DNA of 64,000 bases, taken from positions 3,908,501 to 3,972,500 of the forward strand of contig JACCIC010000019.1 of assembly GCA_018907035.1 (NCBI GenBank), in the 5' to 3' direction. Of the stretch, positions 13,868-24,708 are shown piece after piece. The position numbers were made by a program, and so were the translations under genes. Origin of the DNA: Sycobia sp. Sy_11. Taxonomy: Eukaryota > Arthropoda > Insecta > Hymenoptera > Epichrysomallidae. Every line of letters begins with the position of its first letter. Position 1 is the first letter of the stretch. The notes below the pieces were generated by a model that saw only the letters and a list, made by a program, of their open reading frames with translations, was not told where the DNA came from and searched no databases.

Positions 13868-14051
13868 GGGAGATGGTAAAAAGATCAAGGGCGCTATTTC
13901 GCTCTCCTCTCCTCTTTGTTAGGGACGCCGCGTGCAGCAAAGAGAGAGCGAGACAGAGTGGGAGAGAAGACGAAGAAGAGAAGGAACAAAATATATACTA
14001 TATAACCATATAGCGATGTGCATGCGCGGAGACTTTTAGCGCGCGTGCGTT

Positions 14052-14081
14052 TACACACACACACACACACACACAGCGAGA

Positions 14082-14121
<40 letters not shown>
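14052..14121. repeat. Compound (CA)n-(GA)n microsatellite
   Basis: About 12 CA units (14052-14075) followed by about 20 GA units (14078-14121). A (TA)n array follows at 14243-14297. Confidence 0.95.
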
Positions 14122-14124
<3 letters not shown>

Positions 14125-14237
14125 ATTCAGACAAAAAACCGAACCAACTCGGCGCGCGGCGCAAGAGCATACAGTAGCACAGAGGGGCGAATATTCACCC
14201 CGGAGCCTGTAATATGCACACTCGCTTGAACTACGAC

Positions 14238-14301
<64 letters not shown>

Positions 14302-16296
14302 GTTTGCGAGATACACTGGAAAATTACAATGCTTCGTCGACCATGCGATCCAGCTGGCTTTCCTGATACGTGTACGGATCTGGCGAACATTCCGTCGAGT
14401 TCGATTTATCATGCGCGGCCTTTTGATTCGGGAAAGCGCAGCCATCATCTTCGTCGGAAGAGTTTCGACGCCGCCGCGTATACACGGCGCATCGACGCGC
14501 GGCAAAAGCAAACCGCTCTCTCTCTCCCTCCCTCCCGCGGCCGTCGCTAAAAAATACGTTACGCGTACTCCTCCTCGTGCGAAGGGCTTCTTTTCATTCC
14601 CGCGCGCCTTATTCCTCCGGGGGAGATACTTATGGCTTCTGCCCTCCTCCCCATCCGCTCCTCCTTCATTTCAAAAGGACTTCTCTCCCTCTTATATACA
14701 CCGTAGTCGGCAGAACGCCCCTTCCTTCTCCCTCTCGAACACAACGGGGGGAAAGAATTCGAAGTCTGTATATAATAATAATAATAATGCTCGAAGGAAA
14801 CTTACCCAAGTGTCGAAAATGCGGTTGAATCCCGGTTTACGAAGACACTTTCACAGAACAACAGAAAAACAAAGAGGAAAACAGAAAAAAAATTGAGAAA
14901 CACTGAAAAGTGCCTCTAATTAAGACCGCGGCGCGAAAATGTTTCTTGCCGTTGATATTACTGTTATTATTTTACGCACTTTGCACGCGGAGCAACGCTA
15001 CAATGGCACGACGAGACGAGTACCATTTGTTTTTGTGCGCGCGAGTGGAAAAACACGCCGTGTCGTCGCACTGAATTTATACTTAATTTACAATGTGCTC
15101 GTTCGAACGTGGAAAAGGCCCGATCGCGATAAAAGCATGCGGATTAATAACGTATAATTTTTTTTTTTCTTTTTCGCAGTAATACAGGAGCCGGCCCGTG
15201 TTATTCTAATGTACGTCCTCCGTACGTACTCTCCGGCAGAGATCCGATGTAACTGGCGGCACTGGGCACTTGCCGATGGGGAGTCCGATGCTGGTCTATT
15301 GTAAACGCACACGCACAAGCCAACAACAACTCGCGGACTGAGTTACTGACCGGCGCGAGAATGGGGACCGACGCTCGATTTCGAATCCTCGCCGAAGCCA
15401 AACAACAGCCATCCAGGAGCCGCGACCGAAGCGCCACCCTCGCCGCTGCCGTTCTATTGCTTTGGGTAGCTCCATCTCTCTCTATCCCTCTTCCTTTGCT
15501 TGCTCGCAGCACCATCTATGTTTAAGAGAAAGCTCCACCAGCGACATCTAATCATATTTTGATATATAGATATGCGTAGCATTTTCCTTTCTTATCGATT
15601 GTTGAATTGAACGTAAGCATACGTCGTCAGATGTCGCGCTTGATCAAATAATTCTGGGTAAATTTTTCGTATTTATTATAATTTAAATTATATCTGTTCA
15701 TTATGATAATAAATATTTATCAAAATTTTGCTTATATCTATATTTTAAATCTTAAAATATCAACATTAATTTTCGAATAACCAGAATACAAACTAATTCG
15801 TTGTCAGATTAAATGATTTAACGGTCGGTCTTAATTTCTGACAGATTGAAAATGACTAAAAGGCGATGTAAAACCGATAAAAATGTTTATTAGTTTGGTG
15901 TATAAGTTTGGCCTGATTGCAGATAGTTATATTTTTTATAAATATTTTATATTAATCCATTCCCGTTAACTGTGAAACTATAATTGCTCTACGAAAAAGT
16001 GTCCTTAATTATTGCGCATTTAAATATTTTTCTTAAGATATAAATGGGTTTCTGGATAAAAACATGAACGAAAAAAATGGACATTGGAAAAACTAAATTG
16101 AGAAAAATGGGCGCGTAGCCAGCTAAATTATATGACGCATGCATTTAATACTGTGAATACAATGAATAAATTCAGTTATTCCTTTTTTAAGGAAAAAGTA
16201 ATTCTTTCAAAGTCTTTATAAAAAAAATCTTATTTATATGTGATTCAAAGAAATCTTTACTAAAAATTAAAAAATTAGTAAAAAACAAAACACAGT

Positions 16297-16340
16297 TCCT
16301 GATGAGAAGCCAAAGCGGCTCAACGCGTTGGACGAAACAA
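16297..16340 (+). mobile_element. Degenerate hammerhead-like motif, possible Penelope-like element remnant
   Basis: The sequence TCCTGATGAGAAGCC is followed by AAAGC, GGCT and CAACGCGTTGG. The hammerhead core is CUGAUGA, stem II, GAAA. Here CTGATGA is intact and AGCC/GGCT can form stem II, but the expected GAAAC is CAAC, so the core is broken. Penelope-like retroelements are known to carry hammerhead motifs in their terminal repeats, and the GCGTTGG tail resembles those as I remember them. No reverse transcriptase or endonuclease coding is visible nearby. This could also be chance similarity. Confidence 0.35.
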
Positions 16341-16913
16341 ATATGGAAAATGCATTCTGATTAACAATGGTATTCATTGATTATTTTTTAAAATTTATTT
16401 TCAGTAGTAGTTTTTGTATTTTACATTCTAAAGATGATCATCAATAAGGATGGTCTTACTGTTCTTATAATCATATAATTATATTATTTTATAAACACTA
16501 TAAGATCGATGAAAATATTGGCGTGCTGTTGCAGAATGCATGAAAAGTTTATAATTATACTCGCGAAAATTCGACTAGGAAAGTGAAAATCGCGGCTGTC
16601 GATAATATATACATAATTTTTCTTAATCTATCAAAATAAATACATACATCTCATAATAATGAAAGATGATTTAATGGTAAAATGTAAAGTCGTTCACTGG
16701 AGGTGTATAAAATGCGAATATTATATATTAATATTATAGTATATGATATTATAGAAATATTATAGAAATAATATTCATATAAAATATGAATATTAATTTT
16801 AATTTATATTTTAAATTAATTTAATTTTATTTTAAATTTAATTTAATTTATATTTTATATTTAATTTAATTTATTTTTGTTGAATTCTATGGAACAAAAC
16901 GATACTTTCTCGC

Positions 16914-16972
<59 letters not shown>

Positions 16973-17932
16973 AAAGTAAATATGATAAAACATTGGAATG
17001 AAGTAGTTGTTTTCCACAAATTTTTATCTTCAAATATCGTAAAAGAAGAATATATCTTTTCGAATTTATTTAACAACTTCCAGGAAATTCATATTTTTTA
17101 ACGATTCAGAAATTCAAAATGTTGTACAGCTTTCAAGATGATTCGTGTAAGAGAAGAATGAGCGTTGATGAATTTCATTACAACAGATAATTGTGAACTT
17201 TTAAAATCCATTTCGATTTGATTATAGAACTCAATAAGACTTGCATAAAACGAAAAATCGAATTAAATTCTACTTGACAAAGGGAGTACCTTATAAGCGC
17301 TGAATAATCTATGCCCGGATATCATTACGATTTTTAAAAACAAAAGATCTATCGCGTTGATCAATCGAAAATTCGCTAATACAATCGTATAAAGCTTTTA
17401 CGTTGGAATATTGAAGATCGTTGACTTTAAAGAGCTGAAGAAATCGTAAAAATTGTTGCAATCGAACCGAGTTAGAATCTTCGAAATGTATTAAAATATT
17501 CGAAAACTATTTCTCGATAGATTATAATCAAAGTATATGTTCGGAAGATTTTTCGATTTCGAGAATGATTTCGCTTATACAGGCGATCGCAGGCGATCCT
17601 CGGATACATCCGCACTAAAAGATCATTGCGAATCAATGAAATGAATAATTAAATAATTGTTAGAATTTTGAAACTGTTTCTCGAATACTGTAATATTCTA
17701 TAAAATTGCGTTCGCATCATTTTCCCTTTAGTTGTTTTCAAACAATTTTTCTTAAAAGACGCAGAAAAATCTATTATAGTCATATCGACAGACGCTTATG
17801 CTTTATGCAAATTCTAGAGACTTAATCTGACGACGACTGGTCGCTCTACAAATGTAATTTATACTATATTTTCTCCTTACATCAAAACTTAATTATACTT
17901 TAATTGTGCTTATGTCAACTGGATTTAGATAA

Positions 17933-18262
17933 ATTAATAAATATTTCTATTGGTCTCACAGTCCAATTAAATAAATTAAAACAATTAATTGGGACAACCT
18001 CGTTCATTCTTCAATTGGGTAAAGGTGGTAGGTACAGTCAGATTGCACTTCGCTAATAAAAAATTTTTACAGCTAATATATTTTTATTTCAGATTAGTCT
18101 ACGGGGGTGATTTTAAACAAGGACAGTCTGTCTGTCGTTATCATTTTCAATTAATTATATATTGATACGTACTAATATTGATATAAATATATATTGATAT
18201 CATTATGTATTAGTTTTAATTTATTTAATTGGACTGCAACGCCAATAGATATATTTATTAAT
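17933..18262. mobile_element. Candidate non-autonomous inverted-repeat element (MITE), about 330 bp
   Basis: A 50-bp arm at 17933-17982 and a 50-bp arm at 18213-18262 are inverted copies that match at 45 of 50 positions by hand alignment. The inner 24 bases of each arm are identical (CAGTCCAATTAAATAAATTA and onward). Mismatches concentrate in a 5-base block: TCTCA in one arm, CGTTG in the other. The 230-bp centre has no ORF. TTAA lies at each outer end (17934-17937 and 18258-18261), which would fit piggyBac-type insertion, but AT richness makes this weak. A non-mobile foldback is the alternative. Confidence 0.6.
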
Positions 18263-18513
18263 AAAACTCAATTATATCGATTACCATTTTCTTGCACGGG
18301 ATCATCACGGTCGGATAAAAAACATAACGCTTGTATACGCGGAGGATAATATAGAACGACATATAGAGCGACGGCGACGCTCCAGGTTATATAAAAATCT
18401 GCCGCTGAACGCAGCTCGGGAGGCTTAATTAGCGCGGCTGCAAATTTTTTGCAGATCTATATAGGTACGCATAAAAGCACGAAGATACGGCACAGGCGGC
18501 GCGTGAAAAATAA

Positions 18514-18563
<50 letters not shown>

Positions 18564-19823
18564 TAGCTCGCTGAGCGAGACGCGGCGGATCGCACAGCGC
18601 CCGAGCGTATCTTTTATATACGCGCACGTCCCTAAAATCAATAATTCAACCCATCTCCGACAAAAAGAAAGAATCTCGAAATTGAGCAGTTGTTTGTCGA
18701 TTGCAACAACTTCGACGCAGAACAAAGAATGACTGACTTGTATGTAAGGCATAAAAATTTGGTTTGACGTTCAAGATTTGCTTTTTTTGCTTTTCTTTTC
18801 TTTTCTCTTCTTTTTTATGAAAATGTACGCATTAGAAAAAATGTCTTTTTACCGTAGGCCTAATTCGCATACGATTAGGATGTAGGGCACAACAGTCTGT
18901 GCGTTCTTACGTGTTATCAAAATTTTCAGAAAGAACAATTTGAGAAAGTATACTCCCGTTAGCGTTATATATAGCTATATATTTTACAATTCGCCATGAT
19001 GGTGGCGATAAAATATGCATTTAGTATATGGTAGATTTCGAACATTTTATATAAGAATATAGGTACATAAAAGGATTTTATTTCGTTCGAAACATTATAT
19101 ATCTATATATTTAACACGCGATAATAACATAAAAAGAAGCACGCTTGAAGCGTACATTGTTTAATACATGACCATCAAATATCGAATTTAGTTATCGAAA
19201 ACGGTTTTTTTTTTTGAAAATGATAACCGCGTGCATGACGCACTTTTTATATTCTCAAGCTAATGTGCTTTCTGTGCCTTCTGAAAATAACATTTGATTA
19301 TAAAAAAAAAAAATAGAAATTCCATAATAGAAATATAGAAGTATATAGAAATTCCATAATAAATTACAATGTAATTTGTACAATTACAATACCAATACGG
19401 CTTCCGGACGCTTTTCAACCTAATATAGTTTTTATCACTTAACTTTATTCGACTTTATTGATCGCATTGAAATACACATAATTACCAATTCTAGATGTTA
19501 ATGACACAAATGATGTATTCATTAAAAGTTATATTCAGACACAACTATAGTCAATTGTATATGAAATAATCTTACATGTATTTATGTATTTTAATAATAT
19601 ATTATGTTTAAATTACATGACCGTGTATGTATTTATCATACTTATTCATCTTAATTAACATGAATAATCCAGTTTCGGCACAGGGAAGAAAACATCCAAC
19701 AGCGTCATTCTATATTTCTGATTTAATTTTCAAAATAAATCTAACGTGTATAATATATATATTTCCTACGTAAATATATAATATTATACGAAACAATTTG
19801 AAAGTAACTAGTTTTATTTTCAT

Positions 19824-20050
19824 GAATATTACATAAAGAGTTTTGCAAGAATGGTTAAATATAAAGCAAATATTTAAGTGCAAAAGCTCAAAAATGTATG
19901 TATGCGTGTGTGAATTTTGAATTATTTGAACTAATTTTTTTGTTTAATGAATATTACATAAAGAGTTTTGCATGGGTTGTTAAATATAAAGCAAATAGTT
20001 AAGTGCAAAAGCTCAAAAATGTGTGTATGTGTGTATGATTTAAATTTTGA
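19824..20050 (+). repeat. Tandem duplication, 125-bp unit, about 1.8 copies
   Basis: The unit starting at 19824 (GAATATTACATAAAGAGTTT) recurs at 19949 with few changes: CAAGAATGG becomes CATGGGTTG, and ATATTTAAG becomes ATAGTTAAG. Both copies contain AAGTGCAAAAGCTCAAAAAT, then a TG/TA-rich tail and an ATTTTGAATT stretch. The offset is 125 bp and the copies abut. It is AT-rich and non-coding. Confidence 0.85.
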
Positions 20051-20188
20051 ATTTTCATAAAAAAAATATAATTTAATCTAAATAACATTATTATCAAGTA
20101 TCATGATTTTTCAAATTAATTTGAGTAAATACAAAAAATTTCGAAAAATATATTTCAAACAAAAGTTTCATATCTTATCAAAATTCAT

Positions 20189-20419
20189 ATGTTCTATACG
20201 TTTTTTCGGTATAGAAGCGATATTTCCGGTGAAAAATTCAATTATATCGCAGGCGATGTGGTGGCCAAATTATTTATACTCATGTATATGTGTTCGCGCA
20301 AAATTCTGCTTGAGAATAGTCAAAATGCTTGCGAGGATTCTTTCAGACTCCTTACGAAAGGATTCAAGAATCAGGAGTACAAAGAGTTTAAAGAATTTCA
20401 AGAAAGGCTTCTAGAGTAA
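20189..20419 (+). other. Unrecognised protein-like open frame
   Basis: The frame is open for about 76 codons, without an ATG at its start, and ends at TAG 20417-20419. The C-terminal half reads like real protein (LLTKGFKNQEYKEFKEFQER) with mixed charge and no low complexity. It could be a decayed gene fragment, a terminal exon or chance. No family is recognised and no clear splice acceptor was fixed. It overlaps a cluster of AAGGATT-like words, which may explain the composition. Confidence 0.2.
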
Positions 20420-20690
20420 TCCGCCAATGGCGAGGAAAAATACCAGCGAGGATACTGAAGAATAGCTGCGTAAGGATGCTGTAGGGATTCATCTTGAAGG
20501 ATTTTTCTATAAGAAACTTGTTTGGTGACCGTGCATAATCCTTTCCGAATCCTTATACATGCTGCATTCTGTATACTTGTACTTTCTGCACTCTTTCCCA
20601 AATCCTTCGGCGTTTCATAAAGAAAGTACGTGTAATTATCCGTTCCCGAAATTACGGCGGGGACTGCGAGGCAGACCGAGTTCTCATGCA

Positions 20691-20693
<3 letters not shown>

Positions 20694-20758
<65 letters not shown>
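20694..20758. repeat. (TA)n microsatellite
   Basis: About 32 TA units, one of the longest arrays in the window. It lies between GCATC and CATACATATTGC. Confidence 0.95.
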
Positions 20759-20759
<1 letters not shown>

Positions 20760-20762
<3 letters not shown>

Positions 20763-23500
20763 CATATTGCTTTACATATGCATGAATAAGTATTGTATTG
20801 CGGGAGTAAAGGGGTGGAGCGATAGGTAGGTGTATCTTACTATACAACGAAAAGAAAAGATTTAGCGAGCCTACCGAAAGGATTGAAGGAATGGATAAGA
20901 GCCTTTCAAAAGGCGTTCAGTGAACGAATTCTAGAACATTCATGCGCGTCCAATGTATTTCGTATACAAAAATGAAATCCAGTATACTTTTTCAGAAATC
21001 CGAGGTGGTAAAAAGTCAGCTTCTTGCTGGGTATAGCAGTTTCGAACTCCTCCCGTCTGCGAGAAATATCCGAAAAAATAATTTAACCAATAGTAATAAA
21101 ACGTATATATTATATACAATCGTGAAATCAAAAATTACCATATTATTACATTCTTTCGTTTGTTTTCGAAATATCGTTAAAGTTTATATCCATTCGCTCG
21201 AAAACTCTCGCCAAAACTTCTATATAGTTCTAAGGAGCCATGATATCATTCGGTTAAATAATTACCAGCGGACTTTTATACGCTCATAGCTCTCAATTAA
21301 AAATAAGCACCTTTTTTGCTTCTCCTCTCGTCATATTCCAATTTTTTTTAAAATTAATTCTATATGGCGTAACGAATTAAAAAAAAAACTTTCAAACTGA
21401 TTTGAAAATTGCTGCAATTTACAAACTACACTATATATACCTTTTTCTTTTTATCCGGTGCATTTTGTCTTTAAAAAATGGCCATATAGTTGCGAATGAC
21501 CGAAAAATTAGAAAACATTAGATAAAGTTCGAAGAGCAAAAAAATCAATACTATACATATACAGTCGATCGGTGCAGAAATGGAAAATCCGCAAACCTAC
21601 CGATTTACTGGTAAAAATTGTTGTTGTTTTTTTTTTTGCCCACATTGTCATTTTAACGAGTCCAAACCTAGTGTCGAGAACAATTTCCGCTAATATCTTA
21701 TTCCATGCATTCGACAGGGTTATTGTCTCGACTTCAAATATGACAAGTTTTAGATTCTTATAGAAACACGCGATTTTGTATAGAGTAATTAATGAAGGCG
21801 GGAGCAGTATCCGGGTGCGCGCCAAACGGAGAGGCGTGTCTCACAAGTACAAGGGCAAGCCGAAATTTTTTTCAACGCTATCTTGGTATCGAAAAAGTAT
21901 TGCCTTCGTCTTGGGATCGATCTTAATCTTCGTATTATCCTCGTGCTCAAATCTAAGTAGTCGTTTGCATTTGAAAAATTGGTCGAACACTTTTTAAAAG
22001 TGTATGCAACAATTCGGAAGAACAAAAATTTTCATGTGAAAAATTATATAAAAAAATAATAAAGCTAATGTTATTGCATTAAATTGGGACACACACCCAC
22101 ACACATATCAGTCATTAATCAATTCTCCATTCATTGATTTATGTACAGTAAATTCATCGTTTAATAAACATCATTTATACGATTTTACATTATCATAATA
22201 ATCGTGAGCATTTAAATAAAATTAAAATTTTTAAAAATAATTGATTTTTTAATCAGATCGTCTAACTTCAATCCTTGATAAAATATAATTAATTATTTAA
22301 GAAAGCTTGGCGTGCATTTTGTATGTCATTAGAGTTTCCTGTTAATTTGTCTGTATTATTTGATGCCTCGCCGTTCAGCAAAAGAACCTTTGATAATATT
22401 TTTAGCGAGTGCGTATATACTTTATACATATATAGTACTGTAGCAAAGTAGGGAGGCTTCTCGTCGAGCTTCTCGCCCTTTCCGTCCCCCCTGTCCCACC
22501 TCCCGCCGCCGCCGCCAGTAAAAGAAATTTCAAAAAAGTCTGATGAACAGACGACTGTATAGGCGCGCTTACGTACTGCTACGATAAAGGATGTTATGAA
22601 TATAGTACTGACGTAGAGATATGTATAAATAAAATAAAGAGTACGAAATTCGTTATACCTATGGCTGCTCCGTAATGGCATAGCATCAAAAATATTTTTA
22701 CAACTATTTATACAACCAATTTACACTGCAGATAAATATTTATCATATTTTGTGTTGATGTTATGAATCTGATGGAAATTTTTAGAAAAATGATCTGCTC
22801 ATAATAATTGTTTTAAAATATATTCACACACTCATAGTATATAATTTTTATTAATGTAGACAAAATTATATATTAATAATAATAATAAATAAATGAATAA
22901 TGTTTGGACGAAATGAAAGCAGAGATTTTTATTAATTATAAAAGTATATAGTTCCGGGCGTTCAAGGTTTTCTTCATAATACGTGTGCTTAAATTATTCG
23001 ACATATATTATTCTCGATATTATCGAAAATACGTTATCATTAGAACGCACTTTAAATTATTCATACTTAAAAACATTATGTTTTTTTTTTAAATGTTTTA
23101 TTTAAAGCTATAAAGTGTTTTCATATCGAGGCAAGAACAATGGAGCATGATCCGAGAATACTAGAGCCATATGTACTTACGAGGCCATATAAGGTTTAAT
23201 AATAAGTACTGTTAAGAATTAGAAATTAGAACTTAAAAAATTATTCATTCATCCTCATAGCGTTTATATTATTGTTTTCATAAAAAATTCCTTCGATTTT
23301 TTCCGTGTTCAATTCAAATCATATAGCTTGTGAAAAACATAATTCTATCTGAATGCCGCGCTTGTATAAACTGCCCGATCTGATTGCGATTGCTCTATAA
23401 AAAGTGCGTTTTTCGCCCGATATTTTGCGTCTCCGGGCGAATCGCGCGAATGCCACCGTATTATTATAACTTTATAACATTGGCCGTCGAGCGCCGGGAG
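20760..23500. other. AT-rich intergenic region
   Basis: I see no supported gene. Present are poly-T and poly-A runs, a short CA run near 22090, and a 130-codon minus-strand ORF (22289-22681, ATG start) with a Gly-rich centre from GCC repeats. That ORF has no recognisable family and is left uncalled. Confidence 0.5.
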
Positions 23501-23554
23501 TGCGAGATCATCGGCCTTCATGCATCAGTATTATACAGACCCGTGCTGCACAAG

Positions 23555-23562
<8 letters not shown>

Positions 23563-23618
<56 letters not shown>

Positions 23619-23981
23619 GTACCTGATGCATCCGCGGGCGCGCGGGCACCGGCTGCATGCATGCGTGCGCGCACCCGCGCGACACGACCGACCGACGTCG
23701 ACGGCCGCACGCGCGGTTTCGCAGCTGTCTCTCTCTAGCCCCACCCTCCCTCTCGCTCGTTCTCCCCCAAACGTCGACGACCGCGCGGACGCGCCGCCTC
23801 GGCGCGGCGGGCTTCGCACGCGCGCTCCCTCCCTCCGGCGAGGCTCCCGCGAAACGCACACTGGCGCGCGCGTCCGTGCACGTGCACGCGCGCCCCGGCG
23901 GTACTTGCGCTCGCACACAGACGCGTACGAGCTACGCAGCCGTGAGGAAGGTTCACGTTCACGGGCGAGTCGCTTAGGTGC

Positions 23982-24037
<56 letters not shown>

Positions 24038-24429
24038 CGGATGCAGGGAGGGAGGCGAGTCGCGCCGCTTGCCGCCGCGCGCGCAGCGCACACGCTATTC
24101 GAATCCGCCCGTCCCTTTCCCCGGGCCCCGGCGGCCCCGCTGAATCGCGCAATTCGCAGACGGCCAGACCAGGCAGACGTTCTCGTCCTTTGCCACGGTC
24201 AGTACCGCGCACTGCCGCGGCCGCGGAGGAGAAGAGAAATCTCCAGCACGCACGCGCGCGCGCTCCGCAGCCGACTTTGGTTATATGTAGGTATATATAT
24301 ATATATACGTATATGTAAAATCCAGGTGGCCGCGCGGCTTGGATACGGTGGTATATAAAGATAGTATACACAGAGAAAGATCAGGCAGCCGCGGCGGAGG
24401 ATCTCTGAGAGGTGGTGCTACAGATTAAA

Positions 24430-24466
<37 letters not shown>
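23563..24466. promoter_or_regulatory. CpG-rich island with three (TA)n arrays, likely promoter region of the zinc-finger gene
   Basis: Between 23630 and 24290 the DNA is strongly GC- and CpG-rich (for example CGCGCGGACGCGCCGCCTCG) in contrast to its AT-rich surroundings. It is interrupted by (TA)n arrays at 23563-23615, 23983-24035 and 24438-24466. It ends about 200 bp upstream of the ATG at 24489, which is the expected place for the promoter and 5' UTR of the zinc-finger gene. No TATA box or initiator could be fixed. The overlapping long ORFs on both strands are composition artefacts. Confidence 0.5.
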
Positions 24467-24470
<4 letters not shown>

Positions 24471-24488
24471 ACAACGACGTCCACGAGG

Positions 24489-24644
24489 ATGGGTCAGGGC
24501 ACTGAGTCCTCGGAGACCTGCGCCGCCGATCGACCCACCGAAGTCAGCGTTATTAGATTCGTCTCTAGAAATCGTACCATCGAGGAAATTGCCCCGAAGA
24601 AGGTGCGTCAACACCAGTCGATTTACCTCTCAGCGCTCTCTCTT

Positions 24645-24708
<64 letters not shown>

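Larger units (their letters stand above)
10218..15520. other. CpG- and microsatellite-rich intergenic block
   Basis: No gene is supported here. CpG-rich patches lie near 11600-12130, 12290-12450 and 14480-14620, separated by AT-rich DNA. Arrays include (TA)n at 12226-12276, 12897-12957 and 14243-14297, (GA)n at 13813-13863, and (CA)n-(GA)n at 14052-14121. Purine-rich DNA at 12650-12730 gives only Lys/Glu/Arg-rich frames. The longer ORFs here (for example 11592-12086 plus, 12731-13309 minus, 14300-14896 plus) overlap one another in several frames and show no conserved motif. I read them as chance open frames in GC-rich DNA. Confidence 0.5.
15521..19820. other. AT-rich intergenic region
   Basis: No coding exon is recognised in this AT-rich stretch. 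It holds two (TA)n arrays (16914-16968 and 18517-18563), AT-only DNA at 16720-16870, a hammerhead-like motif at 16297-16340 and a 330-bp inverted-repeat element at 17933-18262. A CpG-richer patch at 18295-18430 separates the element from the second array. Confidence 0.5.

Noticed and set aside
19824..20050. Direct repeat considered as a CRISPR-like array
   Set aside because: Only two 125-bp copies without unique spacers, in a eukaryotic genome; it is a simple tandem duplication.
22289..22681. 130-codon minus-strand ORF with ATG
   Set aside because: Gly run from a GCC repeat, no recognisable domain, and AT-rich flanks. Kept only as a note in the intergenic entry.
23500..24371. 270-290 codon ORFs on both strands upstream of the zinc-finger gene
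   Set aside because: Arg/Ala-rich frames in a CpG island joined through (TA)n arrays; the same interval is open in several frames.
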